Part shown: one piece after another, positions 18,230-27,528 of the stretch
Layout: every line of letters starts with the position of its first letter
Numbering within the stretch: the first letter of the stretch is position 1
Origin: Persicobacter psychrovividus
GTDB lineage: Bacteria > Bacteroidota > Bacteroidia > Cytophagales > Cyclobacteriaceae
DNA: 64,000 nt
NCBI RefSeq assembly: GCF_036492425.1
Contig: NZ_AP025292.1
Span: 1,178,001 to 1,242,000, forward strand
Direction of reading: 5' to 3'
Notes under the pieces: model-generated
The model's database searches: none
What the model was told of the DNA's origin: nothing
The model's input: the letters and a program-made list of their open reading frames with translations, nothing else
Program-made: the position numbers and the translations under genes

Positions 18230-19882
18230 ATGTTTAGAGCCTATTTATCAACCATCATTATTTGTAGCTTTTTTGCAGTTTCCTGTGCCAATAAGGCCGG
18301 GCAGCAACAAGAAGAAGCGAAGCAACCGAACATCTTGTTCATTATGTCTGATGATCATGCCTATCAGGCCATTAGTGCCTATCAGGACCATCTGATTAAT
18401 ACTCCCAATATCGACAGAATTGCCAAGGAGGGCATGCGATTTGATAACGCCTGTGTTACCAATTCAATCTGCGCCCCATCTCGGGCGGTAATTCTTACCG
18501 GTAAGCATTCTCATATCAATGGGAAGACTGATAACCATTTTCCCTTTGATACTTCCAATGTAACTTTTCCTCAGCTGTTCCAGCAGGCAGGTTACCAAAC
18601 GGCGATGTTTGGGAAGCTGCATTTTGGAAATGCGCCAAAAGGATTTGATGAATATAAAATCTTGCCTGGGCAAGGGGCATATTATAACCCGACATTCATC
18701 ACCAAAACAGAAGGGAAGAAAGATTTTCCAGGCTATGTTACGGACATCATTACCGACATGACCCTCAACTGGCTGGATAAAGAACGTAAGGAAGACCAGC
18801 CGTTTATGCTGATGTATTTGCATAAAGCACCGCACCGTGAGTGGTTGCCGGCAGAACGTCATATCGCTGAGTATGCCAACAAAACATTCCCAGAGCCTGC
18901 TTCTCTATTTGATGATTATGAAGGGCGTGGCACGGCAGCGCATACGGCGGAAATGAATATTCTCGAGCACATGAACTGGGCTGGAGATTCAAAAATTTAT
19001 CCTGAGGTAATGGATGAACTCGGTATTCCTGATGCTTCTGGCTGGGATCATAAAGCCTTTAACCGTGAGCGTAAACGAATGACCGATGAGCAAAAAGCGA
19101 ACTGGGATAAAGTTTATAAGCCGATGAATGAGGCCTTCAAAAAGAACTTCCCGAACATGACCCGTGAAGAAAAAATGAAATGGCGTTATCAGCGTTATAT
19201 GCAGGATTATTTGGGGACCATTGCCGCTGTGGATGAAAACGTGGGGCGCGTGTTGGATTATTTGGATGAGCATGGTTTGGCAGAAAACACCTTGGTGGTT
19301 TATACTTCAGATCAAGGATTTTATTTGGGTGAACATGGGTGGTTTGATAAACGATTTGCTTACAATGAGTCTTTCAAAACGCCTTTGCTGATGCGCTGGC
19401 CTAAGGAGATTAAGGCAGGGACTGTACGTAATGAAATGGTACAAAACCTTGATTTTGCACAGACCTTTTTAGATGCTGCGGGCATTGATCAGCCACAGGA
19501 TATGCAAGGTGAAAGCCTGATGCCTCTCTTGACCGGTAATGATCAGGATTGGGACCGTGATGCCGTTTACTACCATTATTATGAGTACCCATCGATTCAT
19601 ATGGTGAAACGTCATTATGCGATCATTACCCAAAAATACAAGTTGATTCACTTTTATTATGATGTGGATGAGTGGGAATTATACGACCGTGAGAAAGATC
19701 CACAAGAGTTGACCAATCAATACAATAATCCGGAATATGCGTCAGTTGTGGAAAGCCTGAAGGGGCAGCTGGACGAGTTGCGAGTGAAATATAAAGATTC
19801 CAATGAGTTGAATCAGGCTTATATCGATAAGTACTTGAAGAAGGTGAGTGAATTTCGATATAATGTAAAAACCGGGAAGTAA
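18230..19882 (+). CDS. Sulfatase, S1 family formylglycine-dependent lipoprotein
   Basis: The 550-residue protein has a lipobox (AVSC, C19), so it is anchored in a membrane. The formylglycine site is C81 in CAPSR, matching the C-x-P-S-R modification signature. Metal-binding aspartates sit in IMSDDHA (about residues 38-44), and later conserved blocks include YTSDQGFYLGEHGWFDKR. The family removes sulfate esters from glycans. Sequence style and length suggest a branch near GlcNAc-6-sulfatase-like S1_11 enzymes, but the substrate is not certain. It is followed one base later by the beta-helix gene, forming a two-gene operon with operator site 1. Activity would need a formylglycine-generating or anaerobic maturase enzyme encoded elsewhere. 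Confidence 0.9.
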   Translation: MFRAYLSTIIICSFFAVSCANKAGQQQEEAKQPNILFIMSDDHAYQAISAYQDHLINTPNIDRIAKEGMRFDNACVTNSICAPSRAVILTGKHSHINGKTDNHFPFDTSNVTFPQLFQQAGYQTAMFGKLHFGNAPKGFDEYKILPGQGAYYNPTFITKTEGKKDFPGYVTDIITDMTLNWLDKERKEDQPFMLMYLHKAPHREWLPAERHIAEYANKTFPEPASLFDDYEGRGTAAHTAEMNILEHMNWAGDSKIYPEVMDELGIPDASGWDHKAFNRERKRMTDEQKANWDKVYKPMNEAFKKNFPNMTREEKMKWRYQRYMQDYLGTIAAVDENVGRVLDYLDEHGLAENTLVVYTSDQGFYLGEHGWFDKRFAYNESFKTPLLMRWPKEIKAGTVRNEMVQNLDFAQTFLDAAGIDQPQDMQGESLMPLLTGNDQDWDRDAVYYHYYEYPSIHMVKRHYAIITQKYKLIHFYYDVDEWELYDREKDPQELTNQYNNPEYASVVESLKGQLDELRVKYKDSNELNQAYIDKYLKKVSEFRYNVKTGK

Positions 19883-19883
19883 T

Positions 19884-22610
19884 ATGAGAAATTTCATGCT
19901 TTTCTTGAGCTTGCTGATCAGTTTTCCGCTGTTGGTAAGTGCTCAACAGGTTGATTTCAAGCCGACACCCAAAGTTTACCCTACACATTTCCCTGCTCAG
20001 GAGAAGGTCATTGCCATGGTCAATGCTGCTGATTATGGGGTGTTGGGCAATGGTGTTACCGACGTTACGGAGCCCCTTCAAAAAGTAATTGACCGCCTCC
20101 ATAATTGGGGGGGCGGAACGGTATTTTTGCCAAGGGGAGGTTACCGCCTGACCAAACAGCTGGTATTAAGGCCAGGGGTTACCTTGCGCGGCGACTGGAG
20201 GAATCCTGAAGATAAGTCCCAAAAGGGATTGGGAACAACGCTGATGATTGAGTGGGGACACAATACCAAAGGCGCTCCATCGGGTGATGATGCCGCTATT
20301 TTAATGGGACGCTCTGCCGGCCTGACGAATATGGCGATTTGGTACCCATTGCAAAATTTTAAGCAACCGGTGCCTTATCCATGGACCATCAAACAGCCCT
20401 TTGGTAACTTTGCCACTTTGGAGAATGTAACGATGATCAACGTATGGAATGGTATCAAGCTGGGACCAAGACCCAACCAATTCCTGACGGTAAAAGATCT
20501 TTACATGACTGCCCTGAATATGGGCTTTGAGCGCGACCAGGTTTACGATTGCGCCCGAATGCATAAAGTGAGAATTTCTCCGAAATATTGGATAGATTCC
20601 CCTGCGCCCAACAGGCCGACCTCGCAGGTGGATATTGCCAAATTCAGGCAATATCTCCGCCAAAATGTGATCGGGGCCCATATTGGTCATTATGCTTGGA
20701 CGTGGATGTATGACTGGGAGATTGAAGATTGTAAAGTGGGGATCAGAACAGATCGCTCCTATGTGAAGAAAAATCACAAAGGGCCCAATGGTGGATTTGT
20801 AAAGCTCAGATTGATCAATAACCAGATCGGAATGCTGATCGGGGACAACAATTATCAAGGGTGGGCGGTTTCGGATGCCTTCATTTCGTCGAATTTACCG
20901 AATGCCATTGGAGTGCAGTTTAAGCAAGATTTTGCAACGATAGCGCAATTCAACGAGGTCGTTTTTGATAAAAATCTAAAGAATCCAGTGATTCACCTTG
21001 GCAAGGTGGGGACAGCCACTTTCGTTAACTGTGAATTTTTGGGGCATGCTGAGGGTGGTCGTGATATTGATGTGAAATCAGGTAATATTGAGGTGACTCA
21101 ATGTGCTTTCAAGGGGGAGAAAGACCATGTGTTCGTTGGACCGCAAACAGTTCAGGCACAATTGCTTTCCAATGATTTTGCCACCAAGCCAGATATCCTG
21201 AATCAGGCAAAAAATCAGTATAAGGTATCGATCAATCATGATGTGATTGCCTACCAGTCACCGAAAAAGGATTTTCAGTACCTCGATGAGCGTTTCATGC
21301 CAGCCACCGATAAAATTTTCGATGTGACAGATTTTGGTGCCCTCGGCGATGGAAAAAAAGATTGTACCCGTGCTTTTCAGCGTGCAATGAAAGCGGCCAA
21401 GAAAAAAGGAGGCGGAACGGTGTTTATCCCTGCAGGAGATTTTGTGCTTACCGCTCCGGTGGTGGTGCCTTCGGGTGTGGAGTTGCGCGGAACTTATGAG
21501 GTACCACACCACCCGCTAAATCAGTTTGCCCAAGGCAAAGCCTGGGGAGTTCCGGGTAGTGTGATTTATGCTTATTATGGGAAAAACGAACCTGATGCAC
21601 CTGGTTTAATTCAGGTAGAATCCAATGCCTCGGTGCGAGGTTTTCGAGTTTGGTATCCGCAGCAGCGAGTTAAAGAAAAGGGTTTTACACCTTTTGCCTG
21701 GACCTTGCAGGGCTTGGGTCCCAACGTCTGGATGAAAGACATCACTTTTGTGAATAGCTATAATGGGGTGGATCTTGGTTCTCATGAAAGTACGGGGCAT
21801 AAGGTGGATTTCATCGCCGGATGTGTGCTGAACAAAGGACTTTGGGTCGATCAAAATAAAGGACTTGGGCAGATAAAGAATGTCCATTTTATTGGTCACT
21901 TCTGGAGTAACTCCCACTATCCTGGAAAGCCAAAAGACTGGAAACAGGATCGTGCGCTGATCATGGAGACCCTTGAGGCATTCACCTACGGGGAGACAGA
22001 AAATGAGCAAACCCTGCATACTTTTGTGTTTGGCTCCAAGATTGGTCAGCATTTTGTCAGCGGAAAAAATGGCCGTGCTGCGAATGGATTATTTGTCGCT
22101 CACGGTACAGATGAATCACAGATCTCTTTGGCCTTTGATGATATTGGGGATCGTGCTATTTTCCACAATTATCAGTTGGTGTCCATGACTTCTCCGCACG
22201 TGAAAAACTATTTGAAAATCGGGGATCAGGTTAAGGGTAAGGCGACCTTTGTCAATACCCTCGTTTGGGGATTCAATCCTGGACCAACCACAGGTATCGA
22301 GATGAAGTCTGGGCATTTTCAGTTTGAGCAGATCAATTTCACCAACCACGCAGACAAAGGACATTTTGGTGTCGATCAGACAGGTGGGAAGTTGTTGATG
22401 ATTGCCCCTCGTTTTCGATTAAGATCTGAAGGTCCAATGGGCCCAAAAGGAATGTACACCACCGGAAAATATTTCCATTTCGGAGCCGAAATCGATCAGG
22501 CAGAGATTTATGGGGTGTTCACCAATTTTCCGGCACAGTTGCCACAGGCAATCGTCGATGAATCTAAGGGGAAAGTGAAATGGAATTCTAATATTCCCTC
22601 GAATTTTTAG
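19884..22610 (+). CDS. Tandem pectate-lyase-3-type parallel beta-helix protein (candidate polysaccharide lyase or hydrolase)
   Basis: The 908-residue exported protein has a signal peptide ending LVSAQ. It contains two copies of the Pectate_lyase_3 start motif: NAADYGVLGNGVTD followed by GGGTVFLPRGGYRLT (about residues 48-90), and DVTDFGALGDGKKD followed by GGGTVFIPAGDFVLT (about 480-525). Both repeat the phrase LRG(D/T). This two-repeat layout resembles GH55-like and uronate-lyase-like beta-helix proteins, but no known family is clearly matched. Co-transcription with a sulfatase and the presence of a GH88-like enzyme in the same regulon make a lyase on a uronic-acid-containing sulfated glycan attractive. 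A glucan hydrolase is the alternative. Confidence 0.72.
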   Translation: MRNFMLFLSLLISFPLLVSAQQVDFKPTPKVYPTHFPAQEKVIAMVNAADYGVLGNGVTDVTEPLQKVIDRLHNWGGGTVFLPRGGYRLTKQLVLRPGVTLRGDWRNPEDKSQKGLGTTLMIEWGHNTKGAPSGDDAAILMGRSAGLTNMAIWYPLQNFKQPVPYPWTIKQPFGNFATLENVTMINVWNGIKLGPRPNQFLTVKDLYMTALNMGFERDQVYDCARMHKVRISPKYWIDSPAPNRPTSQVDIAKFRQYLRQNVIGAHIGHYAWTWMYDWEIEDCKVGIRTDRSYVKKNHKGPNGGFVKLRLINNQIGMLIGDNNYQGWAVSDAFISSNLPNAIGVQFKQDFATIAQFNEVVFDKNLKNPVIHLGKVGTATFVNCEFLGHAEGGRDIDVKSGNIEVTQCAFKGEKDHVFVGPQTVQAQLLSNDFATKPDILNQAKNQYKVSINHDVIAYQSPKKDFQYLDERFMPATDKIFDVTDFGALGDGKKDCTRAFQRAMKAAKKKGGGTVFIPAGDFVLTAPVVVPSGVELRGTYEVPHHPLNQFAQGKAWGVPGSVIYAYYGKNEPDAPGLIQVESNASVRGFRVWYPQQRVKEKGFTPFAWTLQGLGPNVWMKDITFVNSYNGVDLGSHESTGHKVDFIAGCVLNKGLWVDQNKGLGQIKNVHFIGHFWSNSHYPGKPKDWKQDRALIMETLEAFTYGETENEQTLHTFVFGSKIGQHFVSGKNGRAANGLFVAHGTDESQISLAFDDIGDRAIFHNYQLVSMTSPHVKNYLKIGDQVKGKATFVNTLVWGFNPGPTTGIEMKSGHFQFEQINFTNHADKGHFGVDQTGGKLLMIAPRFRLRSEGPMGPKGMYTTGKYFHFGAEIDQAEIYGVFTNFPAQLPQAIVDESKGKVKWNSNIPSNF

Positions 22611-22945
22611 CACACTTTTAAACTGTTGAAAAAAGAAACGGGGGATAAGTTACCGTAACGGTTTTCCAAATAGTGCCCACTAAAAGTTGATTTTTTGATC
22701 AATAAATAGTGCTGATCACTATTTGATTTATTGCCCTTGTTTCATTTATTTTTGAATTACCAAGTTCAAGTTTCAGATTTAAAGCAGATGCTTTAAAACA
22801 TAAAAAAATCGCCAGTTATCAATGAATAACTGGCGATTTTTCTTTTATTCAAATGCCTAATAATATGCAATTAATGAGCACCTCAAGCATTGGATTTTCC
22901 CCAATCGAGGGTAGTGAGCGTTTATCTTGAGCGCATAAATGGGCT
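22611..22945. other. Intergenic region with two hairpins between beta-helix gene and lacI-type gene
   Basis: No gene is supported. The region contains a hairpin AAATAGTG/CACTATTT (22704-22724), a short ACCGTAACGGT palindrome near 22655, and the terminator at 22804-22841. Confidence 0.5.
22804..22841. terminator. Bidirectional terminator between beta-helix gene and regulator
   Basis: A 16-bp perfect stem (AAAAATCGCCAGTTAT / ATAACTGGCGATTTTT) with a 6-nt loop separates the two convergent genes. Confidence 0.9.
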
Positions 22946-23977
22946 TTAATCTACATAAACATTCTCTTTCACACTATCTCGGAAAATAACAGACCCAGAG
23001 AAAAACTCATCCTGTATTTTTCCATTGGAATTTTTGATCAGATAAATCAGGTTGCGTACTGTTTTTTTAGCAGCCTCCATAGAATTTAACTTCACGCTCG
23101 ATAGTCGGGGGCGTGTGAGGCGTGCAATGGCAGTGTCTCCAAAACCCACTACACCCAAATCTTCAGGAATTCGAATATTGGCTTCTTCACATGCGCGATA
23201 TACCCCCAGTGCAGTGGAGTCATTTACACAAAGGACAACCTCAGGTAATTCCTTGTGTTTTTTCAAATATCCTTTAAAGGCTTCATAACCACTTTCTTCT
23301 GTAAGCTCTGTGGTGATGATTCTGTCTTCATGAACAGGCAGATTCCTGCTGTGCATTCCTTCAGTAAAACCATTAAGGCGCATTTTACCAATATTGATAT
23401 TCTGTGAACCTGACAGATATAGCATATTGGTGTAGCCCTTGTTAATAAGCTCTGTTGTCAGCTGAAAACTCAGGTCATAATCTTGAAAGTAGATACCAGC
23501 ATCATTGATGCCCACAATTTTACGGTCAAAGAAAATGAAGGGGATCTGATTTTTTTTAATGATGTCGAATACTTTCGTGTCCAAATCAGTTACCGCCGTA
23601 TCGATGATAATTCCATCTACCTGCATGCTAATCAGCGTTCGAATGGCCTGCTGCTCTCGCTCCTTATCCTCAAAGGAGACCATCAGAATTACCCGATAGC
23701 CCAACTCTTCTGCTGTCGCATACATTTGTTCTGTTACAGAACTAAAAAAGGAATGGTTAATTTTCGGAAATACGATACCGATGGTTTTGGTGCTTTTATT
23801 TACCAGACTTCGCCCAATAGTACTCGGGACATACCCGACCTCCGCAGCGACTTTCTGAATCCGCTTGCGGGTTTCAAGTGCAATATCTTCATGATCCTGC
23901 ATAGCCTTGGTGACCGTCACACGTGACACCCCCACCAGGTTTGCGATATATTGCTGGTTGATCTTTTTTTTCTCCAT
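22946..23977 (-). CDS. LacI/GalR-family transcriptional regulator of the glycan locus
   Basis: The 343-residue protein has a classical N-terminal LacI helix-turn-helix (INQQYIANLVGVSRVTVTKA, about residues 6-25) and hinge (STIGRSLVNKSTKTIGIVFP). A periplasmic-binding-protein-like effector domain follows, with VDGIIIDTA, VVLCVNDSTALGVYRA and LGVVGFGDTAIARL. LacI proteins typically bind palindromes with a central CpG, which is exactly what the repeated ACACGTGT sites show. One site lies 70 bases upstream of its own start, suggesting autoregulation. The effector is probably a sugar or sugar acid released from the target glycan; its identity is unknown. Confidence 0.92.
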   Translation of the reverse strand: MEKKKINQQYIANLVGVSRVTVTKAMQDHEDIALETRKRIQKVAAEVGYVPSTIGRSLVNKSTKTIGIVFPKINHSFFSSVTEQMYATAEELGYRVILMVSFEDKEREQQAIRTLISMQVDGIIIDTAVTDLDTKVFDIIKKNQIPFIFFDRKIVGINDAGIYFQDYDLSFQLTTELINKGYTNMLYLSGSQNINIGKMRLNGFTEGMHSRNLPVHEDRIITTELTEESGYEAFKGYLKKHKELPEVVLCVNDSTALGVYRACEEANIRIPEDLGVVGFGDTAIARLTRPRLSSVKLNSMEAAKKTVRNLIYLIKNSNGKIQDEFFSGSVIFRDSVKENVYVD

Positions 23978-24043
23978 TATTACCTATTTTGTTCGGTCTT
24001 TTTAAAACCTTTATACAAAGTAATAAAATTTATTGAATTATTA

Positions 24044-24057
24044 CTTACACGTGTAAA
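24044..24057. promoter_or_regulatory. Putative LacI-family operator, site 2
   Basis: CTTACACGTGTAAA carries the perfect ACACGTGT core. The reverse complement reads TTTACACGTGTAAGTAA, matching the extended context at sites 1 and 5. Confidence 0.75.
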
Positions 24058-24329
24058 AATAATCACTATATTAGTCTTGTAATACAATATCAATCTACAA
24101 AACAGTACCTCCGATGACGCTTAGATCAAACCTAAAATACAGCCCATAGCACCATCTTTTATCTTTTTTGCCCTGAAAGGATATTAGGATGATCATTTTT
24201 AACAGTCAGGGCCTTCGCCAAAAGATTGCAGTGTGAAATTCGTAAAAGTGCGAATACTGTGATTTTAGGCTATTTTTCCAAGCCCTTTTTGTGGTAAGTT
24301 ATATGTAAGTGTTTTTTACGCCACTGTAT

Positions 24330-24346
24330 TACTTACCTATGTAAAC
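24330..24346. promoter_or_regulatory. Degenerate LacI-type operator upstream of aldehyde dehydrogenase
   Basis: TACTTACCTATGTAAAC keeps the outer TTAC...GTAA half-sites of site 2 but replaces the central ACGT by CTAT. It lies about 50 bases before the aldehyde dehydrogenase start. Confidence 0.4.
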
Positions 24347-24393
24347 TAAGGGCGCTAATAAATTTTATTGACAACCCATCATTAACTAACATC

Positions 24394-25893
24394 ATGAGCA
24401 ATAAATATCAATTGCCGAATCAGGCCCGCATTTTTCAGAACTGGGTAGGCGGCACATGGAAGCCCTCGGCGAGCGGCAAAACTTTCAACCGAATAAGCCC
24501 GGGACATGGGCAGGAAGTTGGGCAATATCCACTTTCGCAGGAAGAAGATACGATTGAGGCTATTCAGGTCGCTAAGGCAAGTTTTGAGCAGGGCCTTTGG
24601 AAGGACATGTCGGGTATTGATCGCTCAAAAATTGTTGGTCGGGTGGCGGAAATTATCCGTCAGCGTTCCGAAGAGTTGGCTTTGATAGAATGCCTTGAAA
24701 GCGGTAAGCCGATCTCGCAGGCACAAGATGAAATGGAATGGGCGGCTGGTATCTGGGATTTTGCTGCAACAATGTGTCGTCATATTCAAGGAGGTGCCAA
24801 TACGAACTTGGGACCCGACATGACCGTGATGACCATTAAGGAGCCGGCAGGAGTGGTAGGGATGATTACCCCCTGGAATTTTCCGCTGTTGATTATTTCA
24901 CAGAAATTGCCCTTTGCCCTTGCTGCTGGCTGTTCGGCTGTAATTAAACCTTCAGAGATGACTCCCGGCACTACGCTTCTTTTAGGCGAGATCTGTCAGC
25001 AAGCGGGCGTACCCGATGGCGTAGTGAACGTATTGTCGGGCTACGGTAACCCGGTGGGAACCACCTTATCGTCCCATGCTGATATCGACATGGTTACCTT
25101 TACCGGTTCAACGCAAGTAGGGCGCATGATTGCTAAATCGGCGGCTGATACCCTGAAAAAGGTGGAGCTGGAGCTTGGTGGTAAAAATCCGCAGCTTGTA
25201 TTTCCTGATGCCGACCTTGATGTGTTGGTGGATGCCGTGGTGTTTGGTATTTTCTTCAATATGGGCGAATGCTGCAATAGCGGCTCGCGGATCATCATCC
25301 ATGAATCGCTGAAAGAAGCTTTTGTAGAGAAAGTGGTGGCGCATGCCAAAAAGATGAAATTTGGCGATCCGTTGGATCCTACGGTGAAAATGGGAGCGAT
25401 CATCAATCAACAGCAATGCGATAAAATCATGCATTATATTCATAGCGGCGAAGAGCAGGGAGCTCGCCTGGTGCTTGGTGGTCGTAAACTCGACACGCCT
25501 GATGGATTGTTTATCGAACCGACCATTTTTGCTGATGTAAGCCCTGAGATGGACATTGCAAAGGAAGAGATTTTCGGCCCGGTGCTATCGGTGATTACTT
25601 TCAGTACAACGGAAGAAGCTATTGCGATTGCCAATGGAACTGAATTTGGACTGTCCTCTGGAGTGTGGACCAAAGACATCAACACCGCAATGATGGTCAG
25701 CCGTAAAATTGTGGCAGGAACGGTCTGGATTAATAACTGGATGTCTGGATTCCCTGAAGTGCCCTTTGGAGGAATGAAACAAAGTGGCTTGGGGCGTGAA
25801 CTCGGCGTGCATAGTGTAGATGAATACCTTGAAACAAAATCGATCCTGATTCAGACCAACCCCACCGCTGGTAATTGGACCACCGGCGAATAA
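24394..25893 (+). CDS. NAD(P)-dependent aldehyde dehydrogenase
   Basis: The 499-residue cytosolic ALDH-superfamily enzyme shows ITPWNFPLLIISQKLPFALAAG, FTGSTQVGRMIA, the general base E260 in LELGGKNP, and the nucleophile C294 in NMGECCNSGSR. Late motifs are KEEIFGPVLSV and PFGGMKQSGLGRELG. The C-terminal block resembles betaine-aldehyde and gamma-aminobutyraldehyde-like ALDHs, but the substrate cannot be fixed. It is the first gene of an operon with a CoA-transferase and an enoyl-CoA hydratase, so the acid formed is probably activated to a CoA thioester. Confidence 0.9.
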   Translation: MSNKYQLPNQARIFQNWVGGTWKPSASGKTFNRISPGHGQEVGQYPLSQEEDTIEAIQVAKASFEQGLWKDMSGIDRSKIVGRVAEIIRQRSEELALIECLESGKPISQAQDEMEWAAGIWDFAATMCRHIQGGANTNLGPDMTVMTIKEPAGVVGMITPWNFPLLIISQKLPFALAAGCSAVIKPSEMTPGTTLLLGEICQQAGVPDGVVNVLSGYGNPVGTTLSSHADIDMVTFTGSTQVGRMIAKSAADTLKKVELELGGKNPQLVFPDADLDVLVDAVVFGIFFNMGECCNSGSRIIIHESLKEAFVEKVVAHAKKMKFGDPLDPTVKMGAIINQQQCDKIMHYIHSGEEQGARLVLGGRKLDTPDGLFIEPTIFADVSPEMDIAKEEIFGPVLSVITFSTTEEAIAIANGTEFGLSSGVWTKDINTAMMVSRKIVAGTVWINNWMSGFPEVPFGGMKQSGLGRELGVHSVDEYLETKSILIQTNPTAGNWTTGE

Positions 25894-25920
25894 TTTTTTT
25901 CAACTTAACCAATACTTACG

Positions 25921-27480
25921 ATGTTTAAAATCATAGATAGCGATCAGGCCGTCAGCTATATCAAAGATGGCCATACCCTTGCCATTGGCGGTGCAGGTGC
26001 AGGCCATGCTGTACCCGACAGGCTGCTGCAGTCATTAGGGGAAGTTTTTGAGCGGACAGGACATCCACAAAACATCACCTCCATTCACCCTTGCGGAATT
26101 GGTGATAATGACCAACGAGGGCTAAATCATATTGCCCGAGAGGGACTAATCAAAAGGGATGTTGGTGGTTTTTGGGGCAATGCACCAAAGATGACCGCCC
26201 TGGCTAAAGCCGGAAAAATCGAAGGTTATAACCTCCCACAGGGGGTTTTGAGTCATTTAATGCGTGCCTCAGCTTCCAAAAAGCCGGGAATTATTACCCG
26301 CGTAGGATTAAAAACCTTTGTTGATCCACGCCTTGAAGGAGGTAAAGTAAATGCCGAAGCCAAAGACGATTTGGTACGTTTGATGCCTATCGATGGGCAG
26401 GATTACCTGTTCTATCCTTCTTTTAAAATTGATGTGGCTTTCATTCGGGGAACTTCGATTGATTGTGAAGGAAATTTGACGATGGAGCAGGAGGTCGGCT
26501 TTTTTGCGATGATGTCCATTGCACAGGCAGCCAAAACCAACGGCGGAATTGTGATTGCGCAGGTGAAGCAGGTGAAGGAAGGTCATTGCGACCCTGGGCA
26601 TGTTAAAGTGCCGGGTAATTTCATTGATTATGTGGTAGTGGAACCAGCGCAGGAGATGACTTTTATTTCGGGCTTTGAAGAAGCATTGGTGAAGCGAGAT
26701 GTAGCCTACCAAAGTGATGACCTCGGGCTGGAGGGCCTAAAAAAGGTGATCATGCGTCGGGCTTCGATGGAGTTGGAGCCAAATGCTTTTGTGAATTTGG
26801 GCTATGGGATGTCGGATGCGGTGCCGATTGTGGCGAATGAGGAAGGGGTTTGTGATGAGCTGACTTTCATGATCGAGCAGGGTGCTTCGGCAGGTATTCC
26901 TACTACAGGCTTGAATTTTGGTGCCATGTACAACCCGTCATCGATCGTGGATGATGGCTATCAGTTTGATTTCTTTCAGGGGGGTGGATTGGATATTGCC
27001 TTTCTCGGCTTTGCACAGATCGATAAAAATGGCAATGTCAATTCCTCCCGCTTCGGAAACGTACTGACGGGCTGTGGAGGATTTATTGATATTTCTCAGA
27101 ATGCTAAAAAAGTAGTTTTCACCGGTTCTTTTGCAGTGAAAGGCACCCAGGAAATCACCGATCAGGGGGTAAATGTAACCTATGCTGGCAAAGCCAAGAA
27201 GTTTGTGCCGCAAGTTGAGCAGGTGACTTTTTCAGGGGACTTTGCAAGGGAAAATGGACAAGAAGTTTTTTATGTTACTGAAAGAGCAGTATTCAAACTC
27301 ACGGATAAAGGGCTTCAATTGATTGAAATCGCCCCTGGTGTGGATTTGGAAAAAGACATTTTGGCGATGATGGATTTCATGCCCGAGATTGCCGACGACC
27401 TGAAGGTTTGCCTTATCAGTATTTACAATGGAGAAAGCCTTGGGCTGAAAGAAAAGTTCAAACAGGTGGAATTGGTGTGA
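25921..27480 (+). CDS. Class I acyl-CoA:acetate CoA-transferase (YdiF / propionate CoA-transferase type)
   Basis: The 519-residue protein fuses alpha- and beta-type CoA-transferase domains in one chain. The N-terminal half has DGHTLAIGGAGAGHAVPDRLL. The C-terminal half has the catalytic glutamate E319 in IEQGASAGIP, and NLGYGMSDAVP just before it. The typical family length is 510-530. Such enzymes swap CoA between acetyl-CoA (or another donor) and short-chain acids. The gene follows the aldehyde dehydrogenase by 27 bases and precedes an enoyl-CoA hydratase. The acid substrate is unknown. Confidence 0.88.
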   Translation: MFKIIDSDQAVSYIKDGHTLAIGGAGAGHAVPDRLLQSLGEVFERTGHPQNITSIHPCGIGDNDQRGLNHIAREGLIKRDVGGFWGNAPKMTALAKAGKIEGYNLPQGVLSHLMRASASKKPGIITRVGLKTFVDPRLEGGKVNAEAKDDLVRLMPIDGQDYLFYPSFKIDVAFIRGTSIDCEGNLTMEQEVGFFAMMSIAQAAKTNGGIVIAQVKQVKEGHCDPGHVKVPGNFIDYVVVEPAQEMTFISGFEEALVKRDVAYQSDDLGLEGLKKVIMRRASMELEPNAFVNLGYGMSDAVPIVANEEGVCDELTFMIEQGASAGIPTTGLNFGAMYNPSSIVDDGYQFDFFQGGGLDIAFLGFAQIDKNGNVNSSRFGNVLTGCGGFIDISQNAKKVVFTGSFAVKGTQEITDQGVNVTYAGKAKKFVPQVEQVTFSGDFARENGQEVFYVTERAVFKLTDKGLQLIEIAPGVDLEKDILAMMDFMPEIADDLKVCLISIYNGESLGLKEKFKQVELV

Positions 27481-27485
27481 TGATT

Positions 27486-27515
27486 TGTAGCGGCAGGGGG
27501 AACCCTGCTGCAACC
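27486..27515 (+). repeat. Intergenic hairpin (family E) between CoA-transferase and hydratase genes
   Basis: An imperfect inverted repeat (GTAGCGGCAGGG / CCCTGCTGCAAC, GGAA loop) fills most of the 48-bp gap. Confidence 0.55.
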
Positions 27516-27528
27516 AAATGATATATTT

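Larger units (their letters stand above)
23978..24393. promoter_or_regulatory. Divergent regulatory region between the LacI-type gene and the aldehyde dehydrogenase operon
   Basis: The region contains operator site 2 (24044-24057), a degenerate site near 24330-24346, and on the reverse strand a near-consensus -7 box TTACTTTG (24016-24023) for the regulator. Site 2 would overlap the -33 region of that promoter, consistent with autorepression. Confidence 0.55.
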
